The notes below the pieces were generated by a model. It was not told the DNA's origin. It saw only the letters and a program-made list of their open reading frames with translations, and ran no database searches. A stretch of DNA of 64,000 nt from Endomychus coccineus (lineage: Eukaryota; Arthropoda; Insecta; Coleoptera; Endomychidae): contig OY294068.1 of assembly GCA_958510875.1 (NCBI GenBank), positions 161,422,388 to 161,486,387 of the forward strand, given 5' to 3'. Made by a program: the position numbers and the translations under genes. Each line of letters begins with the position of its first letter. The first letter of the stretch is position 1. Below, in pieces: positions 1-11,800 of the stretch.

Positions 1-908
1 GTAAACAGAATATTGTTAAAGGAGGGAAACATATAATTTGGTAGACAAGAAACTACATTATAAACAACTTTTTTTATGAAATTTTAGATACTATTAAAGG
101 TCAAATTGAGATTCGATTTTCCGATTTACATGAATTGAAGTTTTTCGACTTGACGAATAGAAGATTTTTCGAATCTTTTTCAAAAGAGTTTCCCAATACA
201 CTTTTAGATAACTTAGTTCTAAAATATAAATTTTTTGATAAAATAGCACTGCTCAATGAATTATGGGTTATATACCTACTCGGATAAAGATATTTTAGGC
301 CAGTACGACGTTCACGCCGATATGATAAAATATATGATAGACAATGATTTGCAACAAGTTTTACCTCAGTTTTATAAACTACTTTGTTTGACAGTCACCA
401 TTCCTGTCACGTCGGCATCGGTGGAGAGATCATTTTCTACTCTCAAACGAATTAAAACTTACATGCGAAATACAATGGACCAAAATCGTTTATACAATGT
501 TAGTTTGATATCTATTGAAAAAGATTTAGTAAAACACTTAAAACAAAATGATACATTTTATGATAATATTATTGATCATTTTTCGCAAACTAAAGACGGT
601 AGAATTCCGTTAATATGTAAAAAAAGTTAATAAAAATAATAAAAAAAAAAACAAAATATGAAAAATTTCAAAAAAAAAATAAAAAATATTAAAAATCCAA
701 AGAAAAAAAAAACGAACAAAAAAATGTTTTGCCAAGAGAAACTCTACACCTCCACGTTGGTTCTTGCTTGGCAACAATTAATTTTGTAACTGAAGTAGCT
801 GGTACGGTCGCTGTGCAAAGGTTAAATTTATTGGCTGAATAGAGTATATTTTTACAAGAACGTTTTATGTCCAGCCTCCTCTCTTGAAAAGTTCACGAGC
901 CACCACTG
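1..908 (+). mobile_element. hAT element (ZMYM1-like), 3' part, copy 1
   Basis: The window opens inside a hAT transposon on the plus strand. Its open frame at 256-630 carries the C-terminal hAT dimerisation region (VTIPVTSASVERSFSTLKRI). A poly-A-rich 3' region follows and the right terminus GAGCCACCACTG ends at 908. The upstream part is cut by the window edge. It shares most of its sequence with the copy at 3234-5841. Confidence 0.9.
256..630 (+). pseudogene. hAT transposase C-terminal fragment (copy 1)
   Basis: The 124 residues contain the hAT-family C-terminal dimerisation core with SASVERSFSTLKRIK. Compared with the copy at 5091-5540, this frame opens late because of a shift near 255, so the transposase is broken. 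No host role is suggested. Confidence 0.85.
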
Positions 909-942
909 CTGAGTCATACAAGAAGTGGAAACAACTGCAGCA

Positions 943-1054
943 ATCATACGTGGCATTATCTTAATTTTGTACCTATCTATCCTGACGCATTCTATACCAT
1001 ACTTCTCTTGGTCTCATGAATAAAGATTATTTATTATTATTATTATCATACGTG
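943..1054 (+). mobile_element. 92-bp non-LTR 3'-end insertion with (TTA)n tail and 10-bp TSD
   Basis: ATCATACGTG occurs at 943-952 and again at 1045-1054. Between them is a 92-base insert ending ATGAATAAAGATTATTTA plus a TTA repeat, the typical 3' end of a non-LTR retrotransposon. This is a severely 5'-truncated insertion lying directly downstream of the hAT end at 908. Confidence 0.8.
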
Positions 1055-1907
1055 ACGGCACAATGCTGCAATACGACAGTGAGACAAATGTTTCATTCGT
1101 TTTTCAGGACATATATGAGGAATTCCTGTGGTTGCCAGAAGTGAACTGATTCCTTAGTTCATTTGTTTAATGTAAAAAAAACCTGTCTTCTAATCAATAA
1201 ATTTCATAAATCTTGATTTTCGAACCATCCTCTATGTTATCTATGACGTTAGATTCCTGAAAAAATGTTCCTCAATCGTTGCCTTTTGAGGGAGTTTTTA
1301 CATTCATTTATTTATTATTTTCAATTAATATAATATTTATAAGCTGGTTGTGGATTTGGAATGCTCTATATTTAAACCAAATTGAAGTAGAGCCTGTAGA
1401 ACATATTAATTGAAACTACATTTTGATGTTCCAATGTTGTAATAGAGTTCTCTCAGTTTGAAAGAATATTAATTTTAACAATTTATCATATTCTAGTTCA
1501 TGCATTTTTTTAACCATTAAATGAATCCTCCTCTCTAGTCAAAGTTGAGATACTGCATAATTTGATTGGGTTTTAAATTTAGCAAATTATTGCTTATATA
1601 ATCTGAGAATGTTAATCGTATAAATAATATTATAATGGTCATGAATTATTATCAATTGGACGAGGATACACGAAATTTAACTGCATTATTGTCACTCATA
1701 ATACACAATGTATTGTGTCTAATCTGTTCCAATTTCACAATAATTGACTTTATTTTAACATAAACAATAATTTGTGATTTATTTTTGATATACAACAAAT
1801 ATGGATAGCCTCTTTGAATTTTGAATTAACACTGACATTCATGAACAAAAATGCTGTCGCTGCAAGTAAGGTGTTATCGCAAGCGGCTGTAACAAAATTT
1901 CCGGCTT
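1055..1907. other. gene-free stretch
   Basis: AT-rich DNA with no coding frame or family that I recognise, between the small non-LTR insertion and the mariner element. Confidence 0.5.
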
Positions 1908-2961
1908 TACGAGGGCAAGGTGAAAAGTTCCTGAAAAATGAAATCATTTTATTTCGCAACATAATCTCCTTGTAGCCTGATACACTTCGACCAACGTTTC
2001 CCTAATTTTTCGATTCCCTCCAAATATTACGATTACGGCAATCGTTCAAATAGGTGTTTGTTTCAGCGGTGACCTCATCGTTGGAGCTGAATCTTCTTCC
2101 GCCGAACCATTGAGAATGATAAAAATCGCAGGGGGGCAAACTGGACAATATGGTGGATGACGAACCAATTCGTAGCGTAATTCATGCAATTTTGCCATTG
2201 CGACTGCGTACTTATACACCGGTGCGTTATCCTGGTGAAAGAGCACTTTTGTCTTCACCAAATGCGGCTGCTTTAAATCTCTAGTGTGTTGTGATGAATT
2301 CATGTTTCGTCCACGGTTACGAAACAGGCAAAAAGTCCTTCTTATCGCACTTGACCATCACCAAACACTCCTTTGAAGTTGTCACACGGTCGCGCTTCTT
2401 GTCAACAGAGAGCAAATGCGACACTCATCTGGCAGACAGCTTTCTCATATTCAAAAATGTATGCAAAATGTTTCGTACCCATTCAGTTGAGATTCCCATA
2501 GTCTCAACAATCTCGTGCACTTTAACTCGCCTATCTTCCAATATCATAAGATGGATTTTATCGACGATTTCTGGCGTTGTAACCTCAATTGGACGACCAG
2601 AACGTTCGGCGTCCTTTGTGGTCATACAACCGTAACGAAAATCAGTAAACCACGTGAATCGTTCCAATCGATGGTGAAGAGTCCCCATGATGTTTTACAA
2701 ACGATGATTTGGTTTGCGTAATCTTCTTTCCACCCAAGAAATAATGTTCAATCAAAACGCGAAATTCCCTTTTTTCCATGTTTACAAAAACGTTGAAGGT
2801 TGCTTGCTTTCGATAGGTGTCAAAAGAGAACTGAATGACATATCAGTGTAAAAACTTTAATGCATTCTAGTTAAAGGTGGCACATCACAAATGTCACATG
2901 AGAGTTTTGATTGTGGCGCCATCTGTTTCATTTTACAAGGACTTTTCACCTTCCCCTCGTA
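1908..2961 (-). mobile_element. mariner element, broken, copy 1
   Basis: The inverted ends TACGAGGGCAAGGTGAAAAG (left, 1908) and its counterpart TACGAGGGGAAGGTGAAAAG (right) sit at TA dinucleotides. The minus strand encodes mariner transposase scraps: RFTWFTDFRYG and TPEIVDKIHLMIL (2425-2688), then FHQDNAP and HPPYCPVCPP (2046-2303). Frameshifts and a deletion between the pieces make it inactive. It is the same family as the copies at 40633 and 43021. Confidence 0.9.
2046..2688 (-). pseudogene. mariner transposase remnant
   Basis: Two frames hold the N-terminal helix-turn-helix half (2425-2688) and the second catalytic Asp region (FHQDNAP, 2046-2303). The first catalytic Asp region (normally about 100 residues before HQDNA) is missing, so the catalytic triad is incomplete. 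Confidence 0.85.
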
Positions 2962-3233
2962 TAATCCAAAAATGGCTCAATATAGATCTCATCAAATAAA
3001 GGTATCATGTTATTTTGATTTTTATTTAAATTTAAATTAATTCTGAGCCTATGTGAGGAACATTCATCTTTCTTCAACTACCGGATAGCTCAAATATAAA
3101 TTAGAAACTGTCTTTATAGTTGTAATACATCTGAACTTCCTAAAAACTTATATGCGTGTGGACTAATTGTATATAAAAGTGAGGATAAAATCATGGTATT
3201 TGCAGAATATCTGTACCCATCTCCCTTGCAAAT

Positions 3234-5841
3234 CAGTGGCGGCTCCTCGAAGGAGGCTAAGGAGGCTCAGCCTCCTCACCAATTTATCTTAATGATCATT
3301 CTCCATTTTATTTCCTGTTTCTCTGATAATTCTTTAAATTTTACAATTAATTCCCCGTTCTCAGTAGTTATTTTCAATCCGGCAACAGTGGTCAGAGGCT
3401 AGATTCTCTATATATCTCAAACGCTGAGTTGTGTTGTTCAACACAGTTGCCGTTTTTCCGACCAGTCAATCGCCAAATAGCGTGAAACGGCGAAAACGGC
3501 AACAGGGTAGGGAGGCTAGCTTTTCGTATCCATTCGTCGGTCGAATGAAATACGATTACTTGCGCTCCAACCTCCCGCTGCTAGAAGAATGCGGTTAGTT
3601 GTTGTTTTTATTCCATGAGGCGTAGTAAGGTTAAGTAGTTAATTTTTAAGTTATAATTTATCTAATCGGAATCGGTGAACGTTAAAATTATGAGTGACTT
3701 AGTTGCAAAGTTCTTAGAAAATCCATTTAGTGGATTAACATATGATAGAAAAGTGTTCTTCAAAAACAAACGGCCTTTATCGGATTTGAAAGGATTAGTG
3801 ATGGCAGGGAAGTATCAAAATCGATCGTTTAATACTGATAATTATAAAAAATATGTATGGTTAACGGGATCTGATGTACACAATAAATTATATTGCTGGT
3901 ATTGCTTGCTATTCACATCAGATACAACTTCATGTTGGGTTATAATGATTTGAAAAATTTAGCTCGTGGCCTAGAAAGACATGAAAAATCGCAGGAACAT
4001 ATTACATCGTCTATTAAGTTTAAATTAACCAGTAAACAGAATATTGTTAATGCGATTGATTCTACACGAACACGCGAATCGAAAATCATAATAATACAGT
4101 TAAAGAAAACCCCGAAGTTTTAAAAAAAATCATTGATTTCTTATTGTATTTATCATTTCAAGATTTGGCTTTTAGAGGGCATGATGAAACTGAAAATTCA
4201 GTTAATAAAGGTAATTGTTAGATTTGTTTTGTAAATACGACAGTAAGCTTCGCGATTTTATGACTAACGCGTCAGTATTTGCAGGCATTTGTTTTGTTTT
4301 ATGGGGGTATAATGGTTGAGTGACACCACGCGAAATAAGGTTAGATTATAATTCGTCTGTTCGGTAAATTATTAATTGTAAAAATGGACAACTAGTGGAA
4401 AGATTTTTAGGGTTCTACGATGTTAGTTCGGGAAGAACAGCGGTCAATTTATTCAATTTTTCAATGGAAACATTTCAACGATTCGACTTTGCGAATAAAT
4501 CAGACTTACGACGGCATCTGTAATGGCGGGACATTTAAACGGTCTTCAAACAAACGTAAGTTTTAAATAACATAGTAGGAAACAGAATTCCCTGTAATGC
4601 TCGAACTCGATGGAATTTTACATCACATGCAATGTTTAGTTTACCATCCATAAAAATAAAGACAAATTAATTGAAATATTTGATTTTATATTAAACAGTG
4701 ATGACTTTTCAACAGATCAGGTTACATTGAATGCTGTTGGTTTAAAATCTTATTTAGAAAATGAAGAATTTTTGTTATTTCTTGATACTTTTAAATTAAT
4801 ATTTGAACAAACTAATCTTATTTTTCGAATTTTACAACATAAATTCACTAATATAATTCATTCAAGAGATCGTTTAACACATCTCATTGATAAAATTCAA
4901 GTTTCCGTTATACAGAATTTCATTTTAATATTTTATTTGGAAATTATTCAACTGATGAGGCTTCTCCCGTGAAAAGGAGGAAAACATATAATTTGGTAGA
5001 CAAGAAACTACATTATAAACAACTTTTTTATGAAATTTTAGATACTATTAAAGGTCAAATATTGAGATTCGATTTTCCGATTTACATGAATTGAAGTTTT
5101 TCGATTTGACGAATAGAAGATTTTTCGAATCTTTTTCAAAAGAGTTTCTCAATACACTTTCAGATAACTTAGTTCTAAAATATAATTTTTTTGATAAAAT
5201 AGCGCTGCACAATGAATTATGCGTTGTATACTGGGATAAAGATATTTTAGGCCAGTACGACAGTCACGCCGATATGATAAAATATATGATAGATAATGAT
5301 TTGCAACAAGTCTTACCTCAGTTTTATAAACTACTTTGTTTGACAGTCACCATTCCTGTCACGTCGGCATCGGTGGAGAGATCATTTTCTACTCTCAAAC
5401 GAATTAGAACATACATGCGAAATACAATGGGCCAAAATCGTTTATACAATGTTAGTTTAATATCTATTGAAAAAGATTTAGTAAAACACTTAAAACATAA
5501 TGATACATTTTATGATAATATTATTGATCATTTTTCGTAAATTAAAGACCGTAGAATTTCGTTAATATATAGAAAAGTTGATAAAATTAATAACAAAAAA
5601 CAAAATATGAAAAATTAAAAAAAAAAAGAAAAAAAAAAATATCCAAAAAAAAATAAAAAACAAAAAACGAACAAAAAAAAAATTTGTGGGCAAGAGAAAC
5701 TCTATACCTCCACGTTGGTTCTTGCTGGGTAACAATCAATTTTGTCACTGAAGGTTAAATTAATTGGCTGAATAGAGTATATTTTTACAAAAACGTTTTA
5801 TGTTCAGCCTCCTCTCTCAAAAAGTTCACGAGCCGCCACTG
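3234..5841 (+). mobile_element. hAT element (ZMYM1-like) with both ends, copy 2
   Basis: The ends CAGTGGCGGCTC at 3234 and GAGCCGCCACTG at 5841 are inverted repeats. The flanks carry a perfect 8-bp target duplication, TTGCAAAT (3226-3233 and 5842-5849), as expected for hAT. The 2608-base body encodes a TTF-type zinc finger region (3675-3953: WLTGSDVHNKLYCWYCLLF), middle fragments and the C-terminal dimerisation domain (5091-5540), interrupted by frameshifts and an internal duplication. It is not autonomous. Confidence 0.95.
3675..5540 (+). pseudogene. broken hAT (ZMYM1/TTF-finger) transposase
   Basis: Pieces in order: 3675-3953, N-terminus with TTF-type zinc finger (YCWYCLLF); 3893-4123, next segment in another frame (ARGLERHEKSQEHITSS); 4727-4972, middle fragment; 5091-5540, C-terminal dimerisation core (SASVERSFSTLKRIRTYMRN). 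Intact members of this family are one continuous protein, so this is a multiply frameshifted copy. Confidence 0.85.
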
Positions 5842-5849
5842 TTGCAAAT

Positions 5850-7316
5850 CATCTGCAGGGTAAGCTTATCTGATGGAACATGATGATATAAGATATGACA
5901 CAAACTAGTTGTGAGAATAATCGAGTCGATATCGAGATATATAGAACTACTGAAACTGAACAATAAATTGTGGAGGTAAATAGAAACCCAGCAAACAAAG
6001 TGATGTCATATTAACGTCTTTAAAAGTTTCGTCAGGTCACTGGATGTCATATCACGTCTTTTTGTCGTCCTTTTAAAGGCTCATTCATATACCGTTTTGT
6101 GTTAAAATTACCCAAATAAAATGAAACAAAAATTTAAGGCAAGATTGGATATTTCTTTTTATGATTCCAATTTGCAAACGTAGCTATAAGAATCATCCTG
6201 CTTTATAACAATAATGCACAAATACAACATCAAGAATACAAAATTCGATGATGTAGTATGTCGTAAGAATGAAGATACAGCTTTGACGATAGGCGGGTGA
6301 CAGTGAATATCAAGATAACAAGTCATAAATGTTGCTGCGGAGGAAGGAAAAATGTTAACTTGCCTGCAATGGAAATTAAATACTTGTTACTTGCCTTTTG
6401 CGTGCCACATGTGAAGCCAATGAATCCGTGTATTGAAGAAATAGTAGTAGAAAATTTATAGAAAAGTCTTATCTATACTACAAAAACATGAATTTGTAAT
6501 GTAGTAATGTGGATATACAAATTTAAATATTAGGTATCAAGGATACTACTACTAATTTATAACTTCTAAATTAGTAGATTATCCAAATATATCGATTACT
6601 AATAATCGATTGCTGAGTCATGTCGATTATTCCCATCATGACTACTCTATGGGAGTTAAGAGCTCCCAGAGCCGACCAGTTGTCTGTGCAGATATATAAT
6701 ATATACTCCTATTTATCTAGTTTCTCCGCAGGTTTTCTAAGGCGGAAGTCAAAACTTCCTGAAGAAACCTACAGTACCTACGTGCTCCTTGACCGTTTAA
6801 AAACACTCTAGCCAAAGTCGATTCTACTTCGGACATCAGGGTGAGAGTTTCATTATCCCAATCACTTCGGTCAGGAATGAGGATTTTGGGGGAAATTATA
6901 CATAGCTGGAATCAAGGCTATCTCGCCTCATTTGTAGAATGAGTACTTAGAAGTAGCGTCACTCCAGATAACTGAGTGTCCACGAGAGTAATGATCTTCA
7001 GTCCAGAGGTTTAGGCCTCTCAACCTTTACGTCGTTCTCATGACTTCAACCTTGATGAATTGTGGTACATGGTCCGTCATATTAGTGAAAATGAATATAA
7101 ATTTCAATTTCACTCCTGTACAATTCAAACTGGAATAAGTTTTAGGATTATTTTGTAGATTCTACACATACATTTCAGCTCAGACGAATCGCCTTGGCAA
7201 TCCAGTACACGGAGTAGAATATACCGTAGCCATTTTATTGGAGATGCAAAATCGACCTCGCAAAGCCCCATTATTTACCCGAACTTCTTGAACATGGTTA
7301 CTTTTTCCATTGAGTG
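5850..7316. other. gene-free stretch
   Basis: No recognisable coding sequence. The part from about 6600 to 7160 is less AT-rich and reads like old repeat debris, but I cannot assign a family. Confidence 0.4.
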
Positions 7317-7901
7317 ATACTGACCACGGTCGTATATACAGGTCTAGAAACTCGAGGCTGTTTCCTATGTGAGAAGTGAGTCCGCTAAGCGTCATCTGTT
7401 GCGTAGTACCAAAAGGGTGGCGCATGAGTCGAGGAATGATCTCTGGCACGAATACGACCGATCTCTGGCAACTGTCATTGTTGACTTGTAAACACAAGAA
7501 ATATCGGCGTTTTTAGAAAAAACGAAATGCAAAACGGGGTACAAAAGTGTAAAGCAAGAAACTTCTGTTTTTAAAGTGCCGAAAGATGCGGAAATGCGAA
7601 AAAAGTGGATGCTTGCGATGCCGGATAGAAATCGTTTTAACGAGGTCTTTTATGTGTGCGAGTATGTATTTAAGGTGAGTAATACATTTTGACAAGAGTA
7701 ACAGTTCTATTCCTCTCTCAAATCAGAATAGTGAATATTGCGTTACGAGAAAAATCATTTTACCTAATAATGTAATCGTTGCCATACTTCGATCCAAGCG
7801 CTAGCTGGTGGCTGAGCGAGGGACTACGAGTTTGGCGACATGTAAGAGACTCATGTCAAACATAGGGTTCCCAGACCTGTATGTACGACCGTGATACTGA
7901 C
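7317..7901 (+). mobile_element. P-element-like MITE with captured THAP exon, 8-bp TSD
   Basis: A 569-base element (7325-7893) is bounded by inverted ends CACGGTCGTATATACAGGTC and, at the right in reverse complement, CACGGTCGTACATACAGGTC. It is flanked by ATACTGAC at 7317-7324 and 7894-7901, an 8-bp duplication as P elements make. Inside, the plus strand encodes a THAP-like segment (VFKVPKDAEMRKKWMLAMPD, then NEVFYVCE) followed by a GTGAGT donor. P transposases begin with a THAP domain, so this is an internally deleted P-like element that kept its first exon. Confidence 0.85.
7535..7680 (+). pseudogene. THAP-domain exon remnant (P-like transposase N-terminus)
   Basis: The frame reads KCKSVKQETSVFKVPKDAE, MRKKWMLAMPD and FNEVFYVCE. 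Spacing of Cys, the Pro/Trp pair and the late Cys fits a THAP zinc finger, but the His of the C2CH set is replaced by Tyr (CEY). No transposase catalytic region follows. Confidence 0.7.
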
Positions 7902-8316
7902 TGATTACTTCATTTTCTATGCTCCGTGACAGCATTTATGTTGACGTAAATAAGACGGCATTTGTGTACCGGGCTCGTGTACTGCTTGGTAGTTTAGATC
8001 AAAGGGCCATATTAATAATACAAAACAACATACTTCATGCACGGCGATATTATAATTTTGTTGTTTTAAACACTCGATACGAAACGTTCACTTCATTTTT
8101 TATTGTTAAGAAAAGTATGCGAAATGGGGGAGGGTTCACTGTGATGATGGTTAGTTTGGACTTTTGCCGTCGGAGCGGAAGCGACCCCACTTGCAATCAT
8201 CCTCCAAGCCTGTAATCCTCATGGTATGAATAATGGTAAATACTATCAGTGGAGGAAGTAAAAGTAAACCGCGGAAAAAAACATCAACAGATCAACTTAC
8301 TCAATTAAAAACTCAC

Positions 8317-8811
8317 CGATATGACAGGAACTTCTTTCTCGGGAACCTCATCAGCTTTAAGCGATTCGGATGCTTTCACAGGGACGCTTTCTTCCTCAGG
8401 CTTCATCACTAGAGATGATCTTGCGGATACTTTGGGTGATCCTTTGCCAGGCACCTCTTGTGTTTTAAGCATGGATGATTTTTGAGAAATTTTTGACACC
8501 GTAGTACCAGGCTCGGCTGGTTTCAATGCGCTAGGTGTTTTTAATGCACTAGGTGCTTTCAATGCGCTAGGTGCTTTCAATACGCTAGGTGCTTTCAATA
8601 CGCTAGCTGTTTTCAATACGCTAGATGTTTTCAAGGAAACTTTTGTCGATACATTATCAGGTGGTGTGGAAAGTTCTTCTATGGTTTCCAGGCCAGTCTC
8701 TTCCTTTGGAACTGCATAATCGCCTTTTATTGAAATGGACGGCTTCCCGGCGACCCTATGAGTAACCATCTTAGGATCTACTGTTGGAACTTCAGGACCA
8801 CCTCTGTAAAT
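8317..8811 (-). CDS. QRICH2: QRICH2-like exon 14 (Ser/Lys/Pro-rich tail)
   Basis: 165 codons. It opens with IYRGGPEVPTVDPKMV, which completes the KDGQ/IYRG motif of the family, so it belongs to this gene despite the 12-kb intron. The rest is low-complexity tail rich in Ser, Lys, Pro and Ala with a 6-residue tandem repeat. The donor-like GTGAGT at 8316 is followed by an in-frame TAA at 8305, so this may be the last exon or may splice to an exon that I could not find in 1-8300. Confidence 0.85.
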
Positions 8812-11800
8812 CTTCAATTTATATTCGATTAGAAGAGTTTCCAAGAAAAAAATTAAAACCTTGATGATGGTAGATCATTTAGATGAAACGTAGACACAGA
8901 ATCACACAACTTTACTAACCGATCTATTTTCTCCTCAGTAAAGGTAGCATTAACAATTTCAGACATCAAGTTCACAATAGTTGCAGACAAAAGATTTTCG
9001 TGCTTTATTCAGGAAAAATGTCGCCCACATTACTCTTGAAATATAATTCAAAAATCCAATTGAAGCTAAGACAATTTGGTGCGTTTTCTTGGCAAATCAG
9101 TAGTGAAGGATGAAATTTTGTCTACCAATTATAGCTTTTTTATAAGGCAGATAGTGCCAACATGACATTCAATTTAGCATTGCCAAACTTTTTAAACATA
9201 CATTTTGATGTTTTTCATACAAGACGTGAAATACGGATGATGAGAACATATGTTCAATATCATTCCATATGCACAACATGTACATATTGATGTCTGTAGA
9301 GTTTTGCATATAACATTTGTTTTATCTATGTTTCATATTGTGTATAATATCATAGAGACGTTGATTCATCCACCTATATCATCTTCAACGATCTAGACCT
9401 ACCACTTAATAGTCCAGTCGATAAGCTGGGAACTTCATAAAAGAAAAGCAAGAAGTCGTACCAAAAAAATTCTTTTTGCTTAATGTTCTGTGGCCGATTT
9501 GAATCATTCGTAAGGGTTGAGCAAAGTGAACACCACCTCCCATTCACCCCTAAACGCTAAATTAACCTTATTTTCACCCTCTTTTTCAAGATAACTTTGA
9601 ATTTAAAAATATTGGTTTTCCGGGTCGCTGAATATGAATCCGAGGTCATTTTCTTCCCCGGAAAACTCATTCAATGGACTGAAAATCAAGGAATCTCCGT
9701 CATTTTCATACAAAATTGCTCATTATTCACGCGATTATCGTTTTATACATGAGAGATGTTGGCAGTAGCGTTATTCGATTCAAGGTAGACCAAAAGTAGA
9801 AAAACTTGAGGAAAACTGTGGAAAACCTGAAAAGAAAATTTTTCCGTCATTGAAATTATCGTTTAATAAGTCGCCATAGGGGTTTTTGTGGTCAGAAAAT
9901 CGACAACCAAATCATAAGTTATATACTTACTTGCCATTAAAAACATTTTTGTTGGGGCTTAAAGATCCCCTAGGTACTAACATAAGATGCTTGAAGCCCA
10001 ATACTCTTGCAGGGGCAATGCAATTTGTTATTCAAGAAGACAACGTCCTATATTTCCAAAGCTATACACAACCTAACCCGATGAAACAAAATAACCACAT
10101 CAAACCCGCGATAAATCAACAAAAATTCAATTATGTCCTGTTTAGTCCTCAAAATTTCGCACCTAACTATTTTACGCCATCTCAAACTAACTATGCGAAT
10201 AATTTTGTTAACAACAGCAATTTCTTCAGACCATGTAAAGCTTCCCCTTCTCAACTCGTAAACATTTGATCATGAGAAAAGAACAAAAAACGGAGAGTCA
10301 ATAAGTTAATTCATGGAAAACTTCTGTCACATGGATTGCCGCCTCAACTGTATCGATGACGATCGAGTTTCGTCAGATAGATCACTCCATGTAATGGTTG
10401 ATCTGGTTTGGCACCAACTTTGTTTCTGCTCCATATTGTAAAGCTTCCAGCGGTACTTGTATAAAGAATGCTGTAATGATTATTTTAACGATTTCTGTTC
10501 GAGTTGTAGAATAACTTATCTCGTATCAATTACCAGAGTCATCTATCCGTTCAATAGGAAATCGATAATTGAAATTCGTATTCCTCGTCTCGTAGCACGG
10601 CGCGCGATTCGCGAAAATTGTAATAAGGTATGTCAAGATTTAACTGTCCTTTGTTTTTTTTTTTGTAATAATCAATCTACCGTTGAGAATTGTTAATCAG
10701 GAACTATTTAATTAATTCGATATCTTTCACATATTTGGGATATGTACAGTCCCTGAATGTAACGATTTTCAACGGAAATAATTCTTGACGAACCTCTTAC
10801 ATTTCATGGCGATTCACTTTGTTATCTAGCATAATTCTGAGTTGATCTTTTGCATCCCTAAGTATTTTTCTTAATCATCGTACAAAAATAACTTGACGAG
10901 TTGTTTACTGATTGGTATTATTGTATTGTTGCGTTCGTGTTTAACCCAGCAATTTGCACGTGTTCGTGTTGCGTGAATTTGAGATTCACCATTTTTTACC
11001 TGGTACATTAATTACACAGGGTTATGTCTGATTAGACTAATGGGTTTGATTGAATATTGATCTGGGTGGGCATAGAAGCAACGATCTCATTTACTGATTT
11101 TTTGAGGTCTTAAGTAATACCACTGTCACGCTTGTTCGAGTTATCGTATAAATTACAAACTCCAATTACTTTGTAAAAATCAAATCAAGTAAATCAGTTT
11201 CTTTATGCTAAGTGACAAATTCTAACTTATTAATTATAATTCTTTTCAGTAACTATCTTTATTTCTACATATTTTAAATATCAAGTGTAGTAACATAATA
11301 AGTAACTATATATAAAAATTCTCGGGAAATAGGTCACAATAACACTTTGTTTTAACTATTCGTCTTTACGTACGTTTCGGTCTCACGACCATCATCAGAA
11401 GACTCACTATGTCTAAAAAGGGGGTTTATTAAAACCAATTATAACACAAGCGTCCAAATCGCACAATTTAACTTCAATTAAAAGAGCCCACGCCGTCGAA
11501 ACGAACAGAAACGTTCGTTTCGACGGCGTGGGCTCTTTTAATTGAAGTTAAATTGTGCGATTTGGACGCTTGTGTTATAATTGGTTTTAATAAACCCCCT
11601 TTTTAGACATAGTGAGTCTTCTGATGATGGTCGTGAGACCGAAACGTACGTAAAGACGAATAGTTAAAACAAAGTGTTATTGTGACCTATTTCCCGAGAA
11701 TTTTTATATATAATTCATACTGGGTCAAGAATCTTATTATAATAAGTAACTTAATTCTTTTCAGATTTCCTTCAGATTGATTGAATGTAATAATATTCTC

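Noticed and set aside
1..8300. Further downstream exon of the QRICH2-like gene
   Set aside because: No minus-strand frame outside transposons carries family sequence or a convincing acceptor, so no exon is called there.
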